Assembly (NCBI GenBank): GCA_022041995.1
Contig: CP074390.1
Location: 2,542,001 to 2,606,000 of the forward strand
DNA: 64,000 nucleotides
Direction: 5' to 3'
DNA from: Cupriavidus necator
Lineage (GTDB): Bacteria > Pseudomonadota > Gammaproteobacteria > Burkholderiales > Burkholderiaceae
The notes beneath the pieces are model-generated. The model searched no databases. It saw only the letters and a list, made by a program, of their open reading frames with translations, and was not told the DNA's origin. A program made the position numbers and the translations under genes. This document shows positions 57,611 to 64,000 of the stretch, one piece after another (the first letter of the stretch is position 1; the number at the start of each line of letters is the position of its first letter).

Positions 57611-59134
57611 TTACTTCAGGCTGATGGTGGTGTTCACCCCATCGTTGACCGTCGCGTCATCAAACCAGCGCGCCGTCACTGTCTTGGTCTGCGTATAGAA
57701 CTGCACCACCTGCTTGCCATACGGACCCAGGTCGCCCAGCTTGGAGCCACGCGATCCGGTGAAGCTGAAATAGGGCACCGGCACCGGGATGGGGATGTTG
57801 ATGCCGACCTGGCCCACGTCGATCTCGCTCTGGAACTTGCGCGCCGCGGCGCCGCTTTGCGTGAACACGCCGGTGCCGTTGCCGAACGGGTTGCGGTTGA
57901 CCAGCGCGATGGCCTCGTCCAGCGTATCGACGCCGATCACCACCAGCACTGGCCCGAAGATCTCTTCGGTGTAGATCGACATGTCGGTCCGGACATCGGT
58001 AAAGATGGTCGGACCGATGAAGTTGCCCTGCGGGTAGCCCGGCACCTCCACGCCGCGGCCATCCAGCACCAGCGTCGCGCCCTCGCGCTCGCCGGCGGCG
58101 ATGAGGCCGAGGATCCGTTCCTTTGCCGCCACCGATACCACGGGGCCGACATCGGTGCCAGCCTCGGCGCCGGCGCCGACTTTCAGGGTCCTGGCGCGTT
58201 CGACCAGGTCGGGCACCCAGTCGCGCGCCGCCCCCACCAGCACGACCACCGAGGTGGCCATGCAACGCTGGCCGGCCGCGCCGAAGCCTGCACCGGCCAG
58301 CGCGTTCAGCGTCTGTTCCTTGTGCGCATCAGGCAGTACCACCGCATGGTTCTTGGCGCCCATCATTGACTGCACGCGCTTGCCGTGCGCGCCGGCCAGG
58401 TTGTAGACGTGGGTGCCGACAGCGGTCGAACCGACGAACGACACCGCCTTGATGTCCGGGTGCGTGCACAGCGCGTCGACCACGTCCTTGGCGCCGTGCA
58501 CCACGTTCAGCACCCCCGGCGGCACGCCGGCTTCCAGCGCCAGCTTGACCAGCTCCACGGTGGACAGCGGGTCCTGCTCCGAAGGCTTGAGCACGAAGGT
58601 ATTGCCGCACACGATCGCCATCGGGAACATCCACAGCGGGATCATCGCCGGGAAGTTGAACGGCGTGATACCCGCGCAGACGCCGATCGGCTGCTGCAGC
58701 GTGTAGGTGTCGACGGTGGCAGCCACGTTCTCGGCAAAACCGCCTTGCTGCAGGGTGCCGATCGAACAGGCGTGTTCCACCACCTCCAGCCCGCGGAAGA
58801 TGTCGCCCTCGGCATCGGCCAGGGTCTTGCCCTGCTCGGCGGTCAGGATGGCGGCGATACGCTTGCTGTGCTCGCGGATCAGCGCCTGGAAGCGCAGCAT
58901 GACGCGCAGCCGCGCACCGATGGGCGTATGGCGCCACGTGGCAAAGGCGCGGTGCGCGGCGCCCACGGCAGCGGCGACCTCGCTTGCGGTGGCCAGCGGC
59001 ACGCGTGCCAGCACCTCCTGCGTGGCGGGATTGACCACGTTGCGGAATTCGGTGGCGGACGAATCCACCCATTCGCCGTTGATCAGCAGCGGCACGGTCG
59101 GCACGGCAATGTCGGTCTTGGGCACGGCACTCAT
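57611..59134 (-). CDS. mmsA: Methylmalonate-semialdehyde dehydrogenase (CoA-acylating)
   Basis: A 507-residue aldehyde dehydrogenase of the MmsA class. CAGITPFNFPAMIPLWMFPMAI near residue 152 and the catalytic Cys in GFGAAGQRCMATSVVV near residue 288 match, and the general-base Glu of other ALDHs is replaced by Asn in MMGAKNHAVV as expected for the CoA-dependent type. It converts methylmalonate semialdehyde to propionyl-CoA, CO2 and NADH. GGAG precedes the ATG at 59134; the longer frame adds 11 unlikely residues. Confidence 0.95.
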   Translation of the reverse strand: MSAVPKTDIAVPTVPLLINGEWVDSSATEFRNVVNPATQEVLARVPLATASEVAAAVGAAHRAFATWRHTPIGARLRVMLRFQALIREHSKRIAAILTAEQGKTLADAEGDIFRGLEVVEHACSIGTLQQGGFAENVAATVDTYTLQQPIGVCAGITPFNFPAMIPLWMFPMAIVCGNTFVLKPSEQDPLSTVELVKLALEAGVPPGVLNVVHGAKDVVDALCTHPDIKAVSFVGSTAVGTHVYNLAGAHGKRVQSMMGAKNHAVVLPDAHKEQTLNALAGAGFGAAGQRCMATSVVVLVGAARDWVPDLVERARTLKVGAGAEAGTDVGPVVSVAAKERILGLIAAGEREGATLVLDGRGVEVPGYPQGNFIGPTIFTDVRTDMSIYTEEIFGPVLVVIGVDTLDEAIALVNRNPFGNGTGVFTQSGAAARKFQSEIDVGQVGINIPIPVPVPYFSFTGSRGSKLGDLGPYGKQVVQFYTQTKTVTARWFDDATVNDGVNTTISLK

Positions 59135-59179
59135 GGTTGTCTCCGGAAGGTCTGGTTCTGTTGGCAAGGGATGGTGGCA

Positions 59180-60313
59180 CTACAGGCTGCGCGCGATCAG
59201 CATGCGCTGGATCTCGCTGGTGCCTTCGTAGATCTGGGTGATGCGGGCGTCGCGGTAGTGGCGCTCGACCGGGTAGTCTTCGAGGTAGCCGTAGCCGCCG
59301 TGGATCTGCAGCGCCTTGGAGCACACGCGCTCGGCCAGCTCGGACGCATACAGCTTGGCCTGCGAGGCTTCGGACAGGCACGGCACGCCTTCGCTGCGCA
59401 TGCGCGCGGCACGGTGCACCAGCAGGCGTGCGGCGTTCAGCTCGGTGGCCATGTCGGCCAGCATGTTGGCGATGGGCGGGTGTTCGCGCAGGGCGCGGCC
59501 GAACTGTATGCGTTCCGATGCATAGCGACATGCGGCCTCGAAGGCCGAGCGCGCAATGCCGATTGCCTGCGCGGCGATGCCGATGCGCCCGCCTTCCAGG
59601 TTGGACAGCGCGATGCGCAGGCCCTCGCCGGGCTCGCCGAGCAGTGCGTCGTGCGGCACGGTGCAGTCTTCCAGCGTGATCGCGCAGGTGTCCGAGGCGC
59701 GGATGCCGAGCTTCTTCTCCGGGGCGTGGACGATAAAGCCGGGGGTGTTTGTGGGGACCAGGAAGGCCGAAATGCCCTTCTTGCCGCGCTCGGGCTCGGT
59801 CGATGCAAACACCACCGCCACGCCGGCGCGCTGGCCGTTGGTGACGAACTGCTTGCTGCCATTGAGCACCCAGCCGTTGTCGGTGAAGCGCGCGCGCGTG
59901 CGCAGGTTGTGCGCTTCGGAGCCCGCCTGCGGCTCGGTCAGGCAGAATGCGCCGATCAGCTCGCCGCTGGCCAGCCGCGCCAGGTAGCGCTCTTTCTGCG
60001 CATCGGTACCATAATGCAGGACCGGCCCGCAGCCGACCGAGTTGTGCACGCTCATCATGGTGGCGCAGGCGGCGCAGCCGGCGGCGATTTCTTCGATGGC
60101 CAGCGCATAGGCGACGTAGTCGGTATAGGTACCGCCCCATTCTTCGGGCACGATCATGCCCAACAGCCCCAGCGCGCCCATTTCGGCGACGACCTCGTCG
60201 GGCAGGCGGCCGTCGCGGTCCCATTGCGCGGCGCCCACGGCCAGCCGTTCGCTGGCAAAGGCGCGCGCGCTGTCGCGGATCATGGTTTGCTCTTCGGTGT
60301 AGTCGCTATGCAT
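59180..60313 (-). CDS. Acyl-CoA dehydrogenase (isobutyryl-CoA dehydrogenase type)
   Basis: A 377-residue flavoprotein. CLTEPQAGSEAHNLRTRA near residue 127 is the FAD/substrate signature. QIHGGYGYLEDYPVERHYRDARITQIYEGTSEIQRMLIAR at the end contains the second signature and the catalytic Glu (IYEGT) of the short/branched-chain class. The operon position before mmsA suggests oxidation of isobutyryl-CoA to methacrylyl-CoA. The ATG at 60313 gives the family start MHSDYTEEQ. It is the first gene of the valine operon and is divergent from the AraC gene. Confidence 0.93.
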   Translation of the reverse strand: MHSDYTEEQTMIRDSARAFASERLAVGAAQWDRDGRLPDEVVAEMGALGLLGMIVPEEWGGTYTDYVAYALAIEEIAAGCAACATMMSVHNSVGCGPVLHYGTDAQKERYLARLASGELIGAFCLTEPQAGSEAHNLRTRARFTDNGWVLNGSKQFVTNGQRAGVAVVFASTEPERGKKGISAFLVPTNTPGFIVHAPEKKLGIRASDTCAITLEDCTVPHDALLGEPGEGLRIALSNLEGGRIGIAAQAIGIARSAFEAACRYASERIQFGRALREHPPIANMLADMATELNAARLLVHRAARMRSEGVPCLSEASQAKLYASELAERVCSKALQIHGGYGYLEDYPVERHYRDARITQIYEGTSEIQRMLIARSL

Positions 60314-60442
60314 GGCAGGTAGGGGTGGGCGTTTGGAGCCGCGCTGCAAGTCAGGCAGAATGCGCGTCGGCGTTTGACCTGCGGGCAGTGTAGGAACGCC
60401 GGGGGGGGGCTCCTATGCCAAAATCCGCCAATCTTCGTGAAC

Positions 60443-60481
60443 TCGTTTGCCACCATCGTTTGCCACCATCGTTTGCCACCT
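60443..60481 (+). repeat. Three 13-bp tandem repeats in the valine operon/AraC control region
   Basis: TCGTTTGCCACCA occurs at 60443-60455 and 60456-60468, and with a final T at 60469-60481, directly before the chosen AraC start. It lies between the divergent acyl-CoA dehydrogenase and AraC genes. A 13-bp period is unusual for side-by-side helical binding, so the repeats may be slippage-prone DNA or an array of AraC half-sites. Confidence 0.7.
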
Positions 60482-60489
60482 TCAGCGCC

Positions 60490-61503
60490 ATGGAAAAAGG
60501 CAGTGTCGCCATCTGTTTCGTCCACCACGCCATCTCGGGGCTGCGCGCACGCGGCATCGACCCCGATCCGGTACTGCGCGGCGCCGGCATTGCGCCGGCG
60601 CTGCTGGCGGTGCCGCAGGCGCGCGTCTCGGCCGCCAGCTACAGCGAGCTATGGATGGCTGTGGCGGCGGCGCTGGACGATGAATTCTTCGGGCAGGATT
60701 CGCGCAGCATGAAGTGCGGCAGCTTTGCCATGCTGTGCCACGCGGTGGCCGGCAGCCGCACCCTGGGGCAGGGGCTGGAGCGCATCACGCGGTACTTCCG
60801 GCTGCTGCTGGACGATATCGGCGTGCGTCTGGAGCGCCACGGCGACGAGGCCGCGCTGGTGCTGACCGCGCCCTGCGCGCACCTGGGGCGGCAGCCCGGC
60901 GTGTTTGCCAAGGAAACCATGCTGATCATGCTGCATGGCCTGATGAGCTGGCTGCTGCGGCGGCGCGTGCCGGTGCGGCTGGCGGCTTTCGACTACGACG
61001 AGCCGCCGTACAGTGCGGAATACCGCGTCATGTATTCGCGCCAGCTGGCGTTCGGGCAGCCGGCCACGGCGCTGGTCTTCGACGCGGCACTGCTGGAGCA
61101 GCCGGTGCGCCAGGACGAGCGCAGCCTGAAGGCCTTCCTGCGCGATGCGCCGCACAACGTGGTGGTGAAGTACTCCGACCGCGCCAGCGTGGGCGCGCGC
61201 GTGCGCAGGCTGCTGCGCAACCAGCGTCCGGATCAATGGCCCATCTTTGAAGATCTGGCGATCAGCCTGAACCTGTCCGCATCATCGCTGCGGCGCCGGC
61301 TGATGGAGGAGGGCGTCAGCTACCAGGATTTGAAGGATGCGCTGCGGCGCGATCTTGCCATCGAGGCGCTCAGCCATTCTGGCCGCCCGGTGGCGGATAT
61401 CGCGGCCGAGCTCGGCTTTGCCGAGCCGGGCGCGTTCCACCGGGCGTTCCGGCGCTGGACCGGATCGCGCCCGGGGGCCTACCGCCGGGTGGCGGAAGGT
61501 TGA
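60490..61503 (+). CDS. AraC-family regulator (OruR/ArgR-type), likely of the valine operon
   Basis: A 337-residue AraC protein with the Arabinose_bd-like N-terminal domain (about residues 20-200: GIDPDPVLRGAGIAPALLAVPQARVSAASYSELWMAV) and the C-terminal double HTH (PIFEDLAISLNLSASSLRRRLMEEGVSYQDLKDALRRDLAIEALSHSGRPVADIAAELGFAEPGAFHRAFRRWTG). The start at MEKGSVAICF fits the family; the upstream frame runs through the 13-bp repeats. It is divergent from the valine operon and is probably its activator, sensing a pathway metabolite. Confidence 0.88.
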   Translation: MEKGSVAICFVHHAISGLRARGIDPDPVLRGAGIAPALLAVPQARVSAASYSELWMAVAAALDDEFFGQDSRSMKCGSFAMLCHAVAGSRTLGQGLERITRYFRLLLDDIGVRLERHGDEAALVLTAPCAHLGRQPGVFAKETMLIMLHGLMSWLLRRRVPVRLAAFDYDEPPYSAEYRVMYSRQLAFGQPATALVFDAALLEQPVRQDERSLKAFLRDAPHNVVVKYSDRASVGARVRRLLRNQRPDQWPIFEDLAISLNLSASSLRRRLMEEGVSYQDLKDALRRDLAIEALSHSGRPVADIAAELGFAEPGAFHRAFRRWTGSRPGAYRRVAEG

Positions 61504-61513
61504 TGGGGCGCGT

Positions 61514-62356
61514 CTACAGCTGCGCCGCGTGGTGGCGGATGTGATCGGCGATAAAGCTGGTGATGAAGTAGTAGCCGTGGTCGTAGCCGCTGTGCCGGCG
61601 CAGCGTCAGCGGCTGGCCGACGGCCTGGCAGGCAGCCGCGAATGCTTCCGGATGCAGCTGGCTTTGCAAGAACTGGTCGTCCAGTCCCTGGTCGACCAGG
61701 ATGCCAGCCGGGAAGGGCGCGCCCTGCTGGCGTGCCATCAGTTCGCTTGCGTCATATCCGGCCCACGCGGCGCGGTCGCTGCCCAGGTAGCCGGTAAAAG
61801 CCTTCTCACCCCACGGGCAGCGTGACGGCGCGGCGATCGGCGCAAACGCCGACACCGAGCGGAAGCGTTGCGGATGGCGCTGTGCCAGCACCAGCGCGCC
61901 GTGCCCACCCATGGAATGCCCGAAGATGCCGACGCGGCCGGCATCGCCCGGCAACGCGGTGGTGACCAGCCCGAACAGCTCCTCGGCCACGTAGCTTTCC
62001 ATGCGCCAGTACTCCTGCCACGGCGCCTCGGTGGCATCGACATAGAACCCGGCACCCACGCCGAAGTCCCAGGCATCGGCCTCGCCCGGCAGACCCGCGC
62101 CGCGCGGGCTGGTATCGGGCGCCACCAGCATCAGGCCGTGCTCGGCGGCAAAGCGCTGCGCACCGGCCTTGATCATGAAGGTTTCCTCGGTGCAGGTCAG
62201 GCCGGCCAGGTAGAACAGCACCGGCACCTTGCCGCCTGCCTGCGCCTGCGGCGGCAGGTAGACCGAGAAACGCATCGGCAGCCCGATCGCCGCCGAGTCA
62301 TGGCGATAGAAGCGCTGCACGCCGCCGTGGCAGCCGTGTTGCGAGATCAGTTCCAT
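61514..62356 (-). CDS. fghA: S-formylglutathione hydrolase
   Basis: A 280-residue esterase D-type alpha/beta hydrolase. YLAGLTCTEETFMIKAGAQ near residue 48 is the oxyanion loop with the family's cysteine, GIFGHSMGGHGALV near 145 holds the nucleophile Ser, DQGLDDQF near 222 the Asp and HSGYDHGYYFI near 255 the His. It releases formate and glutathione from S-formylglutathione in formaldehyde detoxification. It lies 13 bp after the class III alcohol dehydrogenase gene. Confidence 0.95.
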   Translation of the reverse strand: MELISQHGCHGGVQRFYRHDSAAIGLPMRFSVYLPPQAQAGGKVPVLFYLAGLTCTEETFMIKAGAQRFAAEHGLMLVAPDTSPRGAGLPGEADAWDFGVGAGFYVDATEAPWQEYWRMESYVAEELFGLVTTALPGDAGRVGIFGHSMGGHGALVLAQRHPQRFRSVSAFAPIAAPSRCPWGEKAFTGYLGSDRAAWAGYDASELMARQQGAPFPAGILVDQGLDDQFLQSQLHPEAFAAACQAVGQPLTLRRHSGYDHGYYFITSFIADHIRHHAAQL

Positions 62357-62369
62357 GTCAGCGCCGTCC

Positions 62370-63476
62370 TCAGTACAGCACCACGGAGCGGATCGACTCG
62401 CCGCGCTTCATCAGGTCGAAGCCCTCGTTGATCCGCTCCAGCGGCAGCGTATGCGTGATCAGGTCGTCGATGTTGAGCTTGCCTTCCATATACCAGTCGA
62501 CGATCTTCGGCACGTCGGTGCGGCCGCGCGCGCCGCCGAAGGCCGAGCCCTTCCACTCGCGCCCCGTCACCAGCTGGAACGGTCGCGTCGAGATCTCCGC
62601 GCCGGCCTCGGCCACGCCGATGATGATCGACTTGCCCCAGCCCTTGTGGCAGCACTCCAGCGCCTGGCGCATGACCTGCGTATTGCCGATGCATTCGAAC
62701 GAGTAGTCGGCGCCGCCGTCGGTGAGCTGGATGATGTGGTCGACCACGTTCTCAACTTCCTTCGGGTTGATGAAGTGGGTCATGCCGAACTTGCGCGCCA
62801 TGGCTTCGCGCGCCGGGTTCAGGTCCACGCCGATGATCTTGTCGGCGCCCACCATCTTCGCGGCCTGGATCACGTTCAGGCCGATGCCGCCCAGGCCGAA
62901 CACGACCACGTTGGCGCCGGCTTCCACCTTGGCCGTGAACAGCACCGCGCCCACGCCGGTGGTGACGCCGCAGCCGATGTAGCAGACCTTGTCGAACGGC
63001 GCATCCGGGCGGATCTTCGCCAGTGCGATCTCCGGCACCACGATGTGGTTGGCAAATGTCGACGTGCCCATGTAGTGGAAGATCGGCTTGCCGTCGATGG
63101 AAAAGCGCGAGGTGCCGTCCGGCATCAGGCCCTTGCCCTGCGTGGCGCGGATGGCCTGGCACAGGTTGGTCTTGCGCGACAGGCAGAACTTGCACTGGCG
63201 GCATTCCGGCGTGTAGAGCGGGATCACGTGGTCGCCGGGCTTGAGCGAGGTTACGCCCGGGCCGACGTCGGTGACGATGCCCGCGCCTTCATGGCCCAGG
63301 ATCGCCGGGAAGATCCCTTCGGGGTCGGCCCCGGACAGCGTGTAGTAATCGGTATGGCAGATGCCGGTGGCCTTGACTTCCACCAGCACTTCCCCGGCGC
63401 GCGGGCCATCCAGGTCCACGTCTTCAATGGTCAGCGGGGCGCCGGCTTTCCAGGCGATGGCGGCTTTGGTTTTCAT
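62370..63476 (-). CDS. frmA: S-(hydroxymethyl)glutathione dehydrogenase / class III alcohol dehydrogenase
   Basis: A 368-residue zinc-dependent MDR dehydrogenase. TGICHTDYYTLSG near residue 37 and LGHEGAGIV near 65 supply catalytic zinc ligands. CRQCKFCLSRKTNLC near residue 92 is the four-cysteine structural zinc site, and GLGGIGLNVIQAAK near 194 the NAD-binding motif. It oxidises the formaldehyde-glutathione adduct to S-formylglutathione. GGAGG precedes the ATG at 63476. It forms a two-gene operon with fghA. No frmR-type regulator is visible nearby. Confidence 0.95.
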   Translation of the reverse strand: MKTKAAIAWKAGAPLTIEDVDLDGPRAGEVLVEVKATGICHTDYYTLSGADPEGIFPAILGHEGAGIVTDVGPGVTSLKPGDHVIPLYTPECRQCKFCLSRKTNLCQAIRATQGKGLMPDGTSRFSIDGKPIFHYMGTSTFANHIVVPEIALAKIRPDAPFDKVCYIGCGVTTGVGAVLFTAKVEAGANVVVFGLGGIGLNVIQAAKMVGADKIIGVDLNPAREAMARKFGMTHFINPKEVENVVDHIIQLTDGGADYSFECIGNTQVMRQALECCHKGWGKSIIIGVAEAGAEISTRPFQLVTGREWKGSAFGGARGRTDVPKIVDWYMEGKLNIDDLITHTLPLERINEGFDLMKRGESIRSVVLY

Positions 63477-63657
63477 GGGGGAGTCCTCCGGGATCAGGAA
63501 TGTGGGGGTGGCTTGCGGGCTGCGCTGCGCGGGCTGGCGCGGCGCGCGGGGGCAAGCCAGGTCCGAGGACATGACTATACGATTTTCCTGCGGCAGAAGG
63601 CCAGCTTTGGCCGATCAGCGGTCAGCGAAACTGCCCAGGCCGCGCCAGGCCGCAGTT

Positions 63658-64000
63658 CTACGGCTTCAGCGCTCCCGCTTCCAGATTCCAGAGCTTGCGG
63701 TCGCTGGTGGAGACGGCCACAGCGCCATGTGCGAGCGCGCTGCGGATATCATCCCGATTGCAGACAAAGCCTGACGTCACGATCGGCGGCAGCGCCTTGC
63801 GGTCCGCTTCGGGCAGGTGCGACAGCATCGGCGCCGGCATCAGCTGCACCAGGTTCGGGTCGCTCTGCTCGAGCGCCTTGACGCTGCGCGGCCAGGTGGA
63901 GCGGTCGGTCACAAAGACCTTCTGCATCGTCACCATGCCAGCGCGGTTGGCGCGCTGGATCGTTGCCACGCGTGTGGAAACCAGACTGGTCACCCCGATG
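63658..64000 (-). CDS. GlpP-type glycerol-3-phosphate-responsive antiterminator, C-terminal part
   Basis: The frame is open to the right edge of the window, so the N-terminal third is missing. The visible 114 residues (SLVSTRVATIQRANRAGMVTMQKVFVTDR ... PNLVQLMPAPM ... PPIVTSGFVCNRDDIRSALAHGAVAVSTSDRKLW) follow the GlpP antiterminator pattern: a TIM-barrel-like protein that binds an mRNA leader in response to glycerol-3-phosphate in Firmicutes. In beta-proteobacteria its target is undefined; glycerol genes may lie beyond the window. Confidence 0.82.
   Translation of the reverse strand, partial: IGVTSLVSTRVATIQRANRAGMVTMQKVFVTDRSTWPRSVKALEQSDPNLVQLMPAPMLSHLPEADRKALPPIVTSGFVCNRDDIRSALAHGAVAVSTSDRKLWNLEAGALKP

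Noticed and set aside
60415..60489. Longer N-terminus for the AraC regulator (start at 60415)
   Set aside because: The extension is translated from the 13-bp repeats and shows no family similarity; the ATG at 60490 fits the family start.

Overview
The window is GC-rich, densely coding DNA of a beta-proteobacterium. The mix of genes (Bug/TctC binding protein beside a sugar-acid operon, cyanide-insensitive cio oxidase with a DUF2474 subunit, a complete valine/isobutyrate degradation operon, glutathione-dependent formaldehyde oxidation, many LysR/TetR/GntR regulators) points to Burkholderiaceae, most likely Cupriavidus or a close relative, and looks like a secondary-chromosome catabolic region. 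The assignment rests on recognised protein families; no search was run. No rRNA, complete tRNA, CRISPR array, IS element or replication origin was seen.

Layout. 1-4.9 kb: a truncated MFS gene, a TetR repressor divergent from a DHA2 drug-efflux MFS with a clear dyad between them, an OYE-family ene-reductase, a VOC protein and a small membrane protein. 4.9-15 kb: a broken receiver-domain remnant, a large lipoprotein, Crp/Fnr and AraC-like regulators divergent from an acyl-CoA synthetase, an AGE-family epimerase, a carboxylesterase and several small conserved proteins. 16.1-19.4 kb: two tandem paralogous cassettes, each with promoter/operator, short terminated leader, secreted repeat protein, 33-residue membrane protein and TetR repressor. 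This is the most novel element in the window. 19.4-22.9 kb: an overlapping hydrolase / M14 peptidase / HAD phosphatase operon and a LysR gene. 23-27.6 kb: a Tat-exported phospholipase C with two lipoproteins. 27.8-35.6 kb: a long inverted repeat, then a GntR gene divergent from a sgaA-MFS-amidase-MFS-FAH operon in which the first MFS gene is frameshifted. 35.6-40.5 kb: cioAB plus DUF2474, TauE/SafE permease, ilvE. 40.7-41.7 kb: a small islet of lipoprotein, 53-residue ORF and DUF3096. 41.8-50.5 kb: LysR divergent from a Bug-garD-ALDH(frameshifted)-HpaI aldolase-FAD oxidase operon, followed by a metallo-beta-lactamase-fold protein. 50.6-54 kb: His-rich PadR regulator with siderophore-interacting ferric reductase (YqjI/YqjH-like), lipoprotein, alaC. 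54-61.5 kb: Crp/Fnr and the valine-catabolic operon (acyl-CoA dehydrogenase, mmsA, mmsB, enoyl-CoA hydratase, 3-hydroxyisobutyryl-CoA hydrolase) divergent from an AraC regulator. 61.5-64 kb: S-formylglutathione hydrolase, class III alcohol dehydrogenase and a truncated GlpP-type antiterminator.

How it works together. Most blocks are regulator-plus-operon units for peripheral carbon sources: branched-chain acyl-CoAs to propionyl-CoA/acetyl-CoA, hexarates to pyruvate, amino/keto acids through sgaA, ilvE and alaC, and formaldehyde to formate. The tandem repeat-protein cassettes resemble none of these. They carry near-identical operators over a sigma70-like promoter and two repressors with nearly the same DNA-binding domain but diverged sensor domains, suggesting a cross-wired, inducible envelope-response module.
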